Source: an uncultured Muribaculaceae bacterium
GTDB lineage: Bacteria; Bacteroidota; Bacteroidia; Bacteroidales; Muribaculaceae
Length of the DNA: 64,000 bases
Assembly: GCA_934667475.1 (NCBI GenBank)
Contig: CAKUMB010000007.1
Location: forward strand, 41,620 to 105,619
Direction of reading: 5' to 3'
In this document: positions 31,771 to 41,758 of the stretch, piece by piece
Numbering within the stretch: position 1 is the first letter of the stretch
Layout of the letters: every line of letters begins with the position of its first letter
Position numbers and translations under genes: made by a program
The notes under the pieces: generated by a model
Databases searched by the model: none
Told to the model about the DNA's origin: nothing
The model's input: only the letters and a program-made list of their open reading frames with translations

Positions 31771-34700
31771 ATGAGACTGAACAGTTTTTTTAAGTGCATT
31801 TTGGCCCTCGCCCTAGCCACTGTCTCCCAGACAGCTCTTGCCCAAGCATTCACAGTGCAGGGCAAGGTTGTGGATGATAAAGGCGAGCCTATGATAGGTG
31901 TCACCGTCACCGGAAAGGGCGGTAAGACACTCGATGTTACAGATTCGGAGGGCAGATACACAATCAGCCTTAGTTCTCCAACAAAGTTGAAATTCTCTTA
32001 TGTCGGCACAGAGACTGTTACTATTGATGCCAAGAAGGGCGTCAACAAAGACATTGTCATGCATCAGTCGGCAACTGCCCTCGAAGACGTTGTCGTTGTG
32101 GGATTCGGTTCGCAGAAAAAAATCAACCTTACCGGCTCCGTACAAAGTATCAGCAGTAAAGACATTTTGCGCGCCAATGTGTCCAATGGCTCTGCAGCAC
32201 TTCAAGGCATAGTGCCTGGCCTTACAGCCATGCAGACGTCCGGACAGCCTGGCAACGACCAAGCAGCCCTGCGGCTCAGGGGATTGGGCTCGCTCAACTC
32301 ATCCACATCGCCGCTCATCCTTATCGACGGAGTGGAAGGCGACTTCAACCGCATTGACCTCAACAACATTGAGTCAATATCTGTGCTGAAAGATGCCGCT
32401 TCCGCATCAATCTACGGATCGCGTGCGTCAAACGGTGTGATTCTTGTCACCACCAAGCGTGGTGCAGAAGGCAAGCCTACCGTCACCTTCAACGGATACG
32501 TCGGTATCAACACCCCTACAACCCTGCCCAAGCCCACATCGGCAATCGAATATATGCAAGCCGTGGACGCAGCACGCCAAAACGCTATGCAGCAGCCTCT
32601 ATACACCGACATAATCGAAATTTACAAGAACGGTGGCGTCGACCAGACTAACTATTACGACACTGACTGGAAAAAGGAGGTGATTAAAAGCTCTGCCCTT
32701 GTCCAAAACTATTCAGTAGGAGTGAGCGGCGGCAGCGAGTTCTTGAAAATCTATGCTTCTGCCGGCTACTACACTCAAGACGGTTTGATTGACAACAACA
32801 AATTCTCGCGCACATCACTGCGACTCAACACCGACATGAAGGTCAACAAGTGGATGAAGCTTGGAGTCGACGCAAGTGTGCGCCAAGCCACCGCGAAATC
32901 GCCTGTGTTGGACTCGCCGACCAACATCATCGGCAAAGCTCTGACCATGACGCCTATCATGTCGGGCCTCAACGCCGACGGCACATATGGCTACGGCATC
33001 AACGGCACCAACCCGATTGCCATGGTGCGCTGCGGATGCACATCCAACAGCGTTGCTCCTGAATACATTGTGAAGACATCGCTCACCCTCACGCCTTTCA
33101 AGGGCCTCACAGTTTTCGGCTCCTACACTTGGAAGCGCAACGACAGTGAGGTGAAAGCGTTTGCAAAACCATATGACACTTACGAGAACGGCGTGTTCAA
33201 GGGGTCATTCCCCACCACCGGCTCTTCAATGTCGGAGCAACGCACAAAGACCGTGCGCAAGCAGTATGACCTTACGGGTACGTACGATAACACATTTGGC
33301 AAAAACTATCTGAAAGTATTGCTCGGTTTCCAATCCGAGGAGCTTAACTACAACTATCTGATTGCCGGACGAAAGAATTACTATTACGACGGCTATGAAG
33401 ACCTAATCAACGGCGACGCCACCACACAGACCAACTCCAGTGCCCGCAACTCATGGGCGATGCTCTCCTACCTGTTCAGGGTTAACTACTCTTTCGACAA
33501 CCGTTATCTTCTTGAGGTTAACGGACGCTACGATGGCACATCGCGATTCATCGGCAGTCAGCGATGGGGCTTCTTCCCTTCGGTTTCAGCAGGATGGAGA
33601 ATCTCTCAGGAGTCTTTTTGGGAATCGGCAAGAGATGTTATGAACAACTTCAAGTTGAGGGTGTCATATGGTACTCTCGGAAACCAGTCGATCAGCAGCT
33701 ACTATCCTTACTCAGCTGCAATCGGTAGCTCTCCAGACTACGGATACTGGTTTGACAAAGAATTTTCATCGGGCGTGGCACAGACCGTGCTCGCCAACCC
33801 CATCATCACTTGGGAGAAATCCCACCAGTTCGACGTCGGTATCGACTACGCTTTTCTGAATAATCGACTGAGCGGAAGTTTTGACTACTACGTGCGCAAC
33901 ATCGACAACATGCTTCAGCAGTTCCCTGTGCCATTGTTCGTTTCAATGACGTCGCCGTGGGAAAACGCCGGCTCGATGAGAAACAACGGTTGGGAATTAT
34001 CAATTGCATGGCAAGATCGTATCGGCAATGTTGACTACTACATAAAGGGCAACATCTCTGATGTCAAGAACAAGGTGACAAACCTCTATGGCAATGAATA
34101 CAAGAGCGGCACACGACTGACAACGGAAGGCAAACCCTATGGCTCTTGGTATGGATATGTGGCTGACGGATTCTTCACCTCGCGCGAAGAAATCGAAGCA
34201 TCTCCAGTCTACGGCGGCAATAAAGCCAATGTGGCTCCTGGCGACATCAAATACAAAGACATCTCCGGTCCTGACGGTGTGCCCGACGGCAAAATCGACA
34301 GCTATGACCGCACAATCATCGGCAACCCGACTCCGCGCTATGAGTTCGGACTCACTCTGGGCCTGCAATGGAAAGGCATCGACTTCTCGGCATTCTTCCA
34401 GGGTGTAGGCAAGAAAGATGTGTACTATGCAGGTGCAGGCGCACGCGCTTTGTGCGGCAACTACACCATCTACAAGTATCAGCTCGACTACTGGACAGAG
34501 GAAAACCAGAACGCCAAGTTCCCCCGCTTGCTTGAAGACCCGAATGCTTCAAACCCCAACAACATGATTTCATCGTTCTGGGTGAAGAGCGGAGCCTACT
34601 GCCGCCTGAAAAACTTGGTGGTTGGTTACACGATTCCTTCTGCAATAACACGCAAAGCCCAAATCTCAAAGATTCGTGTGTATGCCAGCGTGCAAAACTT

Positions 34701-34818
34701 GTTCACAATCAAGGACAACTTCTACAAAGGTTTCGACCCCGAAAGCAGCATCGGCTCAGGCGCAAGCCTCTACCCGCTTAACAAAACATTCGCTTTCGGA
34801 CTAAACGTTGAATTCTAA
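31771..34818 (+). CDS. SusC-like TonB-dependent outer-membrane transporter (PUL)
   Basis: 1015 residues. A signal peptide ends near 'ALAQAFTVQG'. A carboxypeptidase-D-regulatory-like domain (about residues 28-110, 'VVDDKGEPMIGVTVTGKGGK') is followed by the plug with 'LRLRGLGSLNSSTSPLILID' and 'ISVLKDAASASIYGSRASNG', then a 22-strand barrel ending in an aromatic residue ('FAFGLNVEF'), as expected for Bam insertion. It imports glycan fragments captured with the SusD partner encoded 14 nt downstream. It starts 84 nt after the ROK gene with no obvious promoter between. Confidence 0.97.
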   Translation: MRLNSFFKCILALALATVSQTALAQAFTVQGKVVDDKGEPMIGVTVTGKGGKTLDVTDSEGRYTISLSSPTKLKFSYVGTETVTIDAKKGVNKDIVMHQSATALEDVVVVGFGSQKKINLTGSVQSISSKDILRANVSNGSAALQGIVPGLTAMQTSGQPGNDQAALRLRGLGSLNSSTSPLILIDGVEGDFNRIDLNNIESISVLKDAASASIYGSRASNGVILVTTKRGAEGKPTVTFNGYVGINTPTTLPKPTSAIEYMQAVDAARQNAMQQPLYTDIIEIYKNGGVDQTNYYDTDWKKEVIKSSALVQNYSVGVSGGSEFLKIYASAGYYTQDGLIDNNKFSRTSLRLNTDMKVNKWMKLGVDASVRQATAKSPVLDSPTNIIGKALTMTPIMSGLNADGTYGYGINGTNPIAMVRCGCTSNSVAPEYIVKTSLTLTPFKGLTVFGSYTWKRNDSEVKAFAKPYDTYENGVFKGSFPTTGSSMSEQRTKTVRKQYDLTGTYDNTFGKNYLKVLLGFQSEELNYNYLIAGRKNYYYDGYEDLINGDATTQTNSSARNSWAMLSYLFRVNYSFDNRYLLEVNGRYDGTSRFIGSQRWGFFPSVSAGWRISQESFWESARDVMNNFKLRVSYGTLGNQSISSYYPYSAAIGSSPDYGYWFDKEFSSGVAQTVLANPIITWEKSHQFDVGIDYAFLNNRLSGSFDYYVRNIDNMLQQFPVPLFVSMTSPWENAGSMRNNGWELSIAWQDRIGNVDYYIKGNISDVKNKVTNLYGNEYKSGTRLTTEGKPYGSWYGYVADGFFTSREEIEASPVYGGNKANVAPGDIKYKDISGPDGVPDGKIDSYDRTIIGNPTPRYEFGLTLGLQWKGIDFSAFFQGVGKKDVYYAGAGARALCGNYTIYKYQLDYWTEENQNAKFPRLLEDPNASNPNNMISSFWVKSGAYCRLKNLVVGYTIPSAITRKAQISKIRVYASVQNLFTIKDNFYKGFDPESSIGSGASLYPLNKTFAFGLNVEF

Positions 34819-34832
34819 AAACATCAAAAGCA

Positions 34833-36590
34833 ATGATAAAGACAATAGCAAAATATATTCTCGCCTCTGCAGTAATAGCGCTTGCCGGATGTTCAGACTT
34901 TCTCGACAGGGAGAACCCCGCCTACAACAACCGCGGATTCTACAAATCAGAGCAGGGACTGAAAGAAGGCGTAACCGGCGTTTATCAGAAATTGTATTTC
35001 GACATGAACTGGTCGGTGCCGGCATGCATCGTCCTCGACCACTACACGGCCTATGGCCTGGAGCAGGACGAGAACAGGTCGATAGGTGCCGGAGGATCAC
35101 TTAACCCCGACAATGGCAAAATACAAGCGTTCTGGTCAGGAGAATACGGCATAATCGCCCGTGCCAATTCCGTAATAGCAGGTGCAGAGGGCGCAATCAA
35201 CCAAATGTCGGACAAAGCCAAGCAATATTTCGCCGAAGCCCGCGTGCTGAGGGCGTATGCTTACTACAACCTGATTTCAGCCTACGGCGATGTTCCTTTC
35301 TTCACAGATCCTGTGACCATTGAGCAGTACAAGGCTGGAAGGACGCCTAAGGGTGAAATAATCGAATTCCTGACAAATGACCTCAATGATGCAGCCGAGG
35401 CTTTGCCATGGACAGCCACTGAACGCGGCCGTGTGGACAAAGCCGTTGCCTATGGCTTGATTTCGAGAATCTGCCTTTTTGCCGGCAGCTTCAATGTGGA
35501 CAACAAGGGGCAGGACTACTTCCGCCAAGCCGCAGAAGCGGCCTCGAAGGTGATTGGCAAACGCCATCTTGCAAATAAGTTCGACGACCTGTTCAATCTG
35601 ACGGGCCAGGCAAAAAGCGACGTGCGCGACGAATGCCTTTGGGAACTGATGTATTCCACTTCGGGCACTAAAAAACTCCACACCGTGGGCTACGGACACT
35701 CTTCACGCAACTATGGTTCGTCCGTACGTTTCCCGAGCAGCCTCATCGTCGACACCTATGAGTGCATCGACGGCAAGCGCATCGACGAGTCGCCGCTCTA
35801 CGACCCCAAACATCCGACAAAGAACCGTGACCCCCGCTTTGAGGCCACTCTTGCCGGACATTTGGACACAGTCTACTACACAAACACCGACGGCAACAAC
35901 CCGCTTAGGTGCGTCATCAACATCTACGACGCCAAGACAAGTTTCTATCCCCGCCGCAACAAGTGGTACTCTTCCAACAACGTTGATGTAACGGGCACAA
36001 GCCCGTCGCTCGTGAACTGCGGTGTCGGCTACGTATGGCGCAAGTATGCCAACGAGACCACAGAGCAGCTGATGAGTTCGTCTTCCAACCTAATTCTTAT
36101 GCGCTATGCCGAGATTCTTCTGAACTACGCTGAGGCTAAAATCGAGCTTGGCGAACTTGACGAATCGGTATATTCTGCAATCAATGCTGTGCGCAACAGA
36201 GCCGGAATGCCCAACGTCTCGGCCGACAGAATTGGCAATCAGGGTAAAATGCGCCAGTTGGTAAGACGCGAGCGCAAGGTTGAACTCGCATTGGAAGGCC
36301 TTCTGTTTGTAGATGTGCGCAGATGGGGCATCGGCGACCTCCTGAACAGCCAGCCCTCCTACGGACAACCATTGCCGTCAATCAGATACGAAGGGCTCTC
36401 GGACACGGATGTTCCTAACTTCAAGACGTCAGACCGTGCCGACCTCAACGACATCCCATCGTATGAGGCATATAAAGAGAAACTCCGCGTACGCGACAAA
36501 AACAGATTCTGGGATCCTAAATTCATGTGGTGGCCTATACCGCGTGTGGATACTGACCGCGACCCGAACTTGACAAATCCTGACTATTAA
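34833..36590 (+). CDS. SusD/RagB-like surface glycan-binding lipoprotein (PUL)
   Basis: 585 residues. The lipoprotein signal 'ASAVIALAGC' places the acylated Cys near residue 20. 'FLDRENPAYNNRGFYKSEQG' starts the SusD N-terminal TPR-like part, and 'EARVLRAYAYYNLISAYGDV' and 'RRERKVELALEGLLFVDVRR' are the standard RagB/SusD signatures. It caps the SusC barrel and binds the target glycan at the cell surface. It lies 14 nt after susC. Confidence 0.96.
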   Translation: MIKTIAKYILASAVIALAGCSDFLDRENPAYNNRGFYKSEQGLKEGVTGVYQKLYFDMNWSVPACIVLDHYTAYGLEQDENRSIGAGGSLNPDNGKIQAFWSGEYGIIARANSVIAGAEGAINQMSDKAKQYFAEARVLRAYAYYNLISAYGDVPFFTDPVTIEQYKAGRTPKGEIIEFLTNDLNDAAEALPWTATERGRVDKAVAYGLISRICLFAGSFNVDNKGQDYFRQAAEAASKVIGKRHLANKFDDLFNLTGQAKSDVRDECLWELMYSTSGTKKLHTVGYGHSSRNYGSSVRFPSSLIVDTYECIDGKRIDESPLYDPKHPTKNRDPRFEATLAGHLDTVYYTNTDGNNPLRCVINIYDAKTSFYPRRNKWYSSNNVDVTGTSPSLVNCGVGYVWRKYANETTEQLMSSSSNLILMRYAEILLNYAEAKIELGELDESVYSAINAVRNRAGMPNVSADRIGNQGKMRQLVRRERKVELALEGLLFVDVRRWGIGDLLNSQPSYGQPLPSIRYEGLSDTDVPNFKTSDRADLNDIPSYEAYKEKLRVRDKNRFWDPKFMWWPIPRVDTDRDPNLTNPDY

Positions 36591-36603
36591 TTAAGAAAAT
36601 TCT

Positions 36604-38637
36604 ATGTCATACAAAGTCATAACAGCAATAACCGCATCCGTTCTACTATCCCTGCCTGCCTTTGCCAAGACGGTGGTGTCGCAGAATGCTACCACTGTGA
36701 CCATCGCCAACGACGATGTGGCGGTGGAATTCACCGGCAGCGGCACATTCGACATCGTGTCGATGAAGCACCATGGGGTGGAAATGGTGAAAGCAGGCGA
36801 CAACAAGCAGCCATGGTGCCTGACCTATCTGGGCGAGCAAGGCGAGACTCCCGCTATCGACCCCCGCTATGCCGTTTACCGCGGATGGCGGGTGGAAGAC
36901 TGCGACACGGCAAAGACGATTGTCTTCACGTGGCACACCCGTCTTAAATACGACGGCGGAAACTACCCTGTGGAAATGAGAGTCACGCTTGGCGATAATT
37001 CCGACCTTGTGCAGTGGAATTTGTCTGCCGAGGTGCCGGGCAACTGGGTCGTGACCGATTTCGTGTTCCCCGACATTGCCATCAAGTCGCCTGGAGTGGG
37101 CTCTGTAATCACTCCTGGCGGATGGGGCAATGAGTATGCGCTGGAAGAGAATGGCGACTATGAAGCCAACTATCCATCGTGGAACGCCTCGATGCAGATG
37201 GTTATGCTCTCCGCCAAAAACGGCACATTCTATTATTCGCCTGAAGACCGCAACGCCTGCGGCAAGATGATGCGCATAAAAGAAAAGGACGGAGTCGTGA
37301 GTTTCCGCACCGAGGTTGTGGCATCCCACGGATGGACCGACATGGCGTCACACCGGTTTAGCCTCCCATGGCCTACGGTCACCGGAGCCATGTCGGGCAA
37401 TTGGAGTGAAGCCGCAGTGAAGTGGTACCGTCCATTTGCGTTGTCAACTCCATGGGGATGCAAAACCCTGAAAGAGCGCAACATTCCTAAGTGGCTTGTG
37501 GAAAAAGACCTGTGGATGCGTGCCAAATATCTTGGCGACACCACTGTTGCAGCGGTCAACAAAGCCATCGACTACTTTGGTAACGACATCAGTTTCCATT
37601 GGTATTTCTGGCACAACCACAGCTATGACTCGCACTATCCCGACTATTTCCCGGCAAAGCCCGAGTTCAAGCCCATCGTGCGCATGGTCAGAGACAAAGG
37701 CTGCCAAGTGATGCCCTACATCAACGGCCGACTCTGGGATCCGGGAACGGAGAGCTATGCGCTCCGCAACGGAAAGGATGCTTCATGCCGGCGTGCCGAC
37801 GGAGCCTTGTACACTGAGGTTTACCCAACCTCCAATGTGCCCAACTCAGTCACCTGCCCATCGTCGCCAATATGGAAGAGCATAATTCTCGAACTCGCCG
37901 ACCGCATTCAGAATGAACTGCAGACCAACGGACTCTACATCGACCAAGTTGCAGCAGCAGCCCCCTATCCATGCTATGCCAGCAACCACAGCCATCCCAA
38001 AGGTGGCGGTGAATTCTGGTATAAGGCATACAAAGACATTATGGACGAACTGCGTGCAAATCATCTGAAAAAAGGGAACATAGTGTTTTCTGAAGAAAAT
38101 GCCGAATGCTATATCCCGTGCTTCGACATATTGCTGACAGTCAACACGCCGCACAACCCTAAATGCAAGATTGTGCCGCTCTATCCTCTAATCTACTCCG
38201 ACCGCGTGCTGACTTGCGCCTACACATACTCTCCCTACACCGACGTGACCAAGGGGGAATTCCGCTATCAGAACATGCAATGCTTCCTCTATGGCTCTCA
38301 GCTCGGATGGGTTGACCCTCGGTTGTTGTGGGCCAACGACAAAGCGGAATATGAGGCTGAATTCCTCCGCAACCTGACTGATTTGCGCAAAAAACAGCAC
38401 GATGTGTTCATCGGAGGCCGCTACATTCAGGAAATCATCCCTACTGGCGACAATCCTGTTGTAGATGTGCCCACTTTCGGCAAAGACAATGTTGTGAAAG
38501 GCGCATTGTGGGAAAGCCCCAAAGGAAAGCGCGTCATGTATGTGGTCAACAGCGACAGCAAGCCACACCATGTGATTCTGCCAAACGGACAAGAACTTAC
38601 GCTTGATCCGATATCAGGCAAAAGAATAAACTTGTAG
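36604..38637 (+). CDS. Secreted DUF6259-like putative glycoside hydrolase
   Basis: 677 residues with a signal peptide (VITAITASVLLSLPAFA). The first half is a beta-sandwich-like region (about 25-260). The second half looks like a TIM barrel with 'NDISFHWYFWHNHSYDSHYP', 'VMPYINGRLWDPGTES' and 'GLYIDQVAAAAPYPCY', where the Asp of 'YIDQ' and the Glu of 'VFSEENAE' are candidate catalytic acids. This layout fits DUF6259 proteins, distant relatives of clan-D-like glycoside hydrolases. Name and fold are from memory of the family; activity is unknown. It follows the SusD-like gene by 13 nt. Confidence 0.65.
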   Translation: MSYKVITAITASVLLSLPAFAKTVVSQNATTVTIANDDVAVEFTGSGTFDIVSMKHHGVEMVKAGDNKQPWCLTYLGEQGETPAIDPRYAVYRGWRVEDCDTAKTIVFTWHTRLKYDGGNYPVEMRVTLGDNSDLVQWNLSAEVPGNWVVTDFVFPDIAIKSPGVGSVITPGGWGNEYALEENGDYEANYPSWNASMQMVMLSAKNGTFYYSPEDRNACGKMMRIKEKDGVVSFRTEVVASHGWTDMASHRFSLPWPTVTGAMSGNWSEAAVKWYRPFALSTPWGCKTLKERNIPKWLVEKDLWMRAKYLGDTTVAAVNKAIDYFGNDISFHWYFWHNHSYDSHYPDYFPAKPEFKPIVRMVRDKGCQVMPYINGRLWDPGTESYALRNGKDASCRRADGALYTEVYPTSNVPNSVTCPSSPIWKSIILELADRIQNELQTNGLYIDQVAAAAPYPCYASNHSHPKGGGEFWYKAYKDIMDELRANHLKKGNIVFSEENAECYIPCFDILLTVNTPHNPKCKIVPLYPLIYSDRVLTCAYTYSPYTDVTKGEFRYQNMQCFLYGSQLGWVDPRLLWANDKAEYEAEFLRNLTDLRKKQHDVFIGGRYIQEIIPTGDNPVVDVPTFGKDNVVKGALWESPKGKRVMYVVNSDSKPHHVILPNGQELTLDPISGKRINL

Positions 38638-38639
38638 AC

Positions 38640-40334
38640 ATGAAATCGATTGCGTTTGTAATATTATTATCTTCACTCCAGGCAGCCTTTGCCCATCCAG
38701 CTTCGACATGGACTGTGATGGGTAAAGAGTTCGCTGTCGACACTGTGAAGCACTGCCAACTCGGGCCGGGCACGTCCTTAACTATACTTGACCTGACTGG
38801 CGACCATAGGCAACGGGTGTTTTTCACGACCACCGACCTCACTAACCCGCTTGTGCAGATAAAGACCATCTGTGGAAACAATGATTTGAAAACCAACATG
38901 ACTGTTCCTCAGATGGCCAGCAATAAAGGAGATAAAAATTATGAATACTTTGCCGGTGTCAATTCCGACTTGTTTTCAGGCAACGGCCCCATTGGCACAA
39001 CGATTGTTGGCTCGGAGATTTACAAAACCGTAAGGACGTCAACTGGATGGTACTCCGTGGGGTGCGACAGTGAAAAGCATCTCAGTTTCGGACAGTTCTA
39101 CCCAACGTTCAAACTGGTGTCAACCGCCACAGGACAAATGTCGGCAAAGAGCGTCAACACTCCGCGGGAGTCAAACGATTTTGTTGTTTTTACCGACAAA
39201 TACGGGGCATCGACGGGTACCTCGGCCAATGGCGTGGAAGTGGCTGCTGTCAGCCTCGACAACGGGCTGTCGGCCTACGGGACCTCGCGTTACAAGGTCA
39301 CAGCAGAGCCGCAATCTGGTGTCGGCAACATGTCGATTCCCGCAGGGGGAATCGTGCTGTCGGCGAATGCTTCGTGGTATATGGATCCATTGAAAAAGCT
39401 GAAAGTAGGCGACATCATCGAGATTACCCCCACATTCTCTCTCAATGGCAAGGCCATTGACCAAATTCAGGAAATGAGTGGCGGATGCCCGATGATTCTG
39501 CAAGACGGCAGCATTCTCAACACCGACAAAGTGCTCGACCATCTGTCTTCACGACGCCCCCGCACCGCTGTGGGAATCGACAAGACTGGAGCCAAAATGG
39601 TTATGATGGTGGTTGACGGCGACAAGTTCAACGCCGGAATATCCGACGGCATCACGTCGAAGGAGCTTGCAAGCATGATGCAGAATGCTGGTTGCCATAC
39701 GGCCATCAACTTCGACGGGGGAGGCTCGTCGACCATTTATTCCGAAGCGCTTGGCGTGCTCAACCGTCCAAGCGACGGGCAGCTCCGAAAGGTGAGAAAC
39801 GGATGGTTTTTGGCTGCGCCTAAGACCGATGACACAAATGTGGTGTCAATCGCATTTGCCGACTATGCAAAGACTATTGCCGTAGGCACTGCCTATAAGC
39901 CAATAGTCTACGGATACAACAAAGACGGATACCTCATTGATGCAAACCTGGCAGGCTGCTCATTATCATGCCCGCCCGGCAGCAAGGTCAGCATTGATAA
40001 CGGCACATTGACTTTCAGCCAGGCCGGGACCTACCAGATAGAGGCAAGCCGCAATGGCTCTACCGCCAAAATCCAAATCACAGTCGCCGACAACTCAGGC
40101 ATCACACTCCCTTCGGCCGACGGCAGCAAAATGAGCGTTACGGCAGAACCCTGGGTGGGCGTCAGAATAACCATTCCCTACGATTCAGGCGTTCGGCTGT
40201 TCAATTGCCAGGGCGTTTGCCTGAAAAATGTGAAGTGCAAGGCTGGAACAATCGTCATTCCGACGTCTGGCTTGTCTTCCGGTCTATATTTCATAGTAAC
40301 AGATAAAGAGACTCGTAAATTATATATCAAGTAA
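38640..40334 (+). CDS. Secreted phosphodiester glycosidase-family (NAGPA-like) protein
   Basis: 564 residues starting 2 nt after the previous stop. A signal peptide (IAFVILLSSLQAAFA) leads to a phosphodiester glycosidase domain at about residues 100-400. Its core motifs are 'GGCPMILQDGSIL', 'RPRTAVGIDKTGAKMVMM' and 'INFDGGGSSTI' near residue 357, the signature shared with the human uncovering enzyme, which cleaves GlcNAc-1-phosphodiesters. The tail (residues about 500-564) resembles a type IX sorting domain. It suggests the substrate carries sugar-1-phosphodiester links, as in some teichoic acids, phosphoglycans or capsules. Confidence 0.88.
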   Translation: MKSIAFVILLSSLQAAFAHPASTWTVMGKEFAVDTVKHCQLGPGTSLTILDLTGDHRQRVFFTTTDLTNPLVQIKTICGNNDLKTNMTVPQMASNKGDKNYEYFAGVNSDLFSGNGPIGTTIVGSEIYKTVRTSTGWYSVGCDSEKHLSFGQFYPTFKLVSTATGQMSAKSVNTPRESNDFVVFTDKYGASTGTSANGVEVAAVSLDNGLSAYGTSRYKVTAEPQSGVGNMSIPAGGIVLSANASWYMDPLKKLKVGDIIEITPTFSLNGKAIDQIQEMSGGCPMILQDGSILNTDKVLDHLSSRRPRTAVGIDKTGAKMVMMVVDGDKFNAGISDGITSKELASMMQNAGCHTAINFDGGGSSTIYSEALGVLNRPSDGQLRKVRNGWFLAAPKTDDTNVVSIAFADYAKTIAVGTAYKPIVYGYNKDGYLIDANLAGCSLSCPPGSKVSIDNGTLTFSQAGTYQIEASRNGSTAKIQITVADNSGITLPSADGSKMSVTAEPWVGVRITIPYDSGVRLFNCQGVCLKNVKCKAGTIVIPTSGLSSGLYFIVTDKETRKLYIK

Positions 40335-40364
40335 CTAATTTATAACTATTTAAAAACAAAACAA

Positions 40365-41648
40365 ATGAAAATCAATTTACTCTTGGGCGCTGCTTTGATT
40401 ACCAGCGTGGCAGTTTCTGCTCCGTCAGCAACTGCAAAATCAGCTATGGACCATAATCTTAAATGTTTATGGATGAACACCGACGTCGCTCCATTGCACA
40501 CTTCTGCACGTCAGGGTGTTGCCGTTAACGGCAAATTCTACCTTCAGAACAAGGACACCCAGAAAATCGAAATTTGGAACGAAACTGGCAAGATCGGTGA
40601 ACTGGATTCGGGCAAAGGCACAAACATCGCACGCGACGACGCCGGCAACATCATTGTCCGCACTGGCGAGTTCAACACTAATTACAATGTGAATAAAGGT
40701 GTGAGAATAATCTCGACAAAAGGCGAAGTTAAAGATTTTGAAATTGCAGGCATTCCTGGCGGACGTGCCGACTTCTGGGGACACGTTGCCGGCGATGTAA
40801 TGTCGGATGATGGCGGCATCCTGTATATGGGCACAATGTGGCAGCCTAACTTGGTTGAAGTGCCTATTGAGAATGGCGCTCAAGTCGTTGCTGACACCTA
40901 CACCTACAACTTCGTGCAAAATGCGGCTGTGAAAGTAAGCGGCACATTCACCACTACCCACACCATTTGCGCCTACATGCTAGATCCGGCGTCAATAGCA
41001 CTGCTGTCGCCTAATGTGCAAATCACAGGCACTACGTCTGGAAATGGAAACTCCATCTACCGTCTCACACTCGATGACGACGGCAACTGGGTTCCAACCG
41101 GCTTCTATGTGACGCCAAACCACAACGGCTGCTCAGGATTCGAGATTTTCAAGCTCAACGGCAAGAAATACATCGTCTATCCTTCTGGTTCAAACAATGC
41201 CGACGGCTTTACCGTGGCGTCGATGAAAGAGAAGGATACTCCGGCCAACGAAGACACTGACAAAGATGTGCGCGTCTCTACTAAATATGCCGAAACTAAA
41301 GAAGATGGTTCTGACGTTTTGTACAAAAACAACGCTTTCTACGGCTGCCACTTAACTGTGGAGCCGGCTACAGAGAATTCCGTTTACATCTATGAGTACG
41401 TTCCCAACGCATACATTGCAAAATATGAGCTCACAATAAACAATTCTGCAGTAGAAAGTGTTTCGGCCGAAAACGATGCAGTCGTTTACGGTGCCAATGG
41501 CAAGATTGTGGTGAAAGGCGAGGGCGTTGCCAATGTCTATACTGCCTCTGGCTCTCTTGTTGCAACAGGCAACGGCACAATCAACTGCGCTGCCGGTCTC
41601 TATGTTGTTGAAGTTAATGGCAAGGCAACTAAGGTTATTGTTAAATAG
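40365..41648 (+). CDS. Secreted protein of unknown function, propeller-like with sorting-type tail
   Basis: 427 residues with a signal peptide (INLLLGAALITSVAVSA). The middle has repeated beta-strand units such as 'QGVAVNGKFYLQNKDTQKIE', 'GTNIARDDAGNIIVRTG' and 'DVMSDDGGILYMGTM' that resemble beta-propeller blades. The end ('VYTASGSLVATGNGTINCA', 'GLYVVEVNGKATKVIVK') is a typical type IX-like C-terminal domain. No catalytic motif is recognised. It lies between the phosphodiester glycosidase and the terminator at 41671, so it is probably a glycan-binding or accessory surface protein of the locus. Confidence 0.75.
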   Translation: MKINLLLGAALITSVAVSAPSATAKSAMDHNLKCLWMNTDVAPLHTSARQGVAVNGKFYLQNKDTQKIEIWNETGKIGELDSGKGTNIARDDAGNIIVRTGEFNTNYNVNKGVRIISTKGEVKDFEIAGIPGGRADFWGHVAGDVMSDDGGILYMGTMWQPNLVEVPIENGAQVVADTYTYNFVQNAAVKVSGTFTTTHTICAYMLDPASIALLSPNVQITGTTSGNGNSIYRLTLDDDGNWVPTGFYVTPNHNGCSGFEIFKLNGKKYIVYPSGSNNADGFTVASMKEKDTPANEDTDKDVRVSTKYAETKEDGSDVLYKNNAFYGCHLTVEPATENSVYIYEYVPNAYIAKYELTINNSAVESVSAENDAVVYGANGKIVVKGEGVANVYTASGSLVATGNGTINCAAGLYVVEVNGKATKVIVK

Positions 41649-41670
41649 CACGAACATTCTATAAGCAATC

Positions 41671-41733
41671 AAATGGGACAGGCGCATTACCGAGACTGTT
41701 TTTGGGCGCCTATCCCATTTCTTTTCTTTTTAA
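41671..41733 (+). terminator. Intrinsic terminator after the susC-to-propeller operon
   Basis: AAATGGGACAGGCGC (41671-41685) pairs with GCGCCTATCCCATTT (41706-41720), a 15-bp stem with one G-T-type mismatch. It is followed by CTTTTCTTTTT. It splits the locus into a SusCD operon and a GH3 operon. Confidence 0.85.
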
Positions 41734-41758
41734 GTTACAATTCTAATTTCCCGTTAAT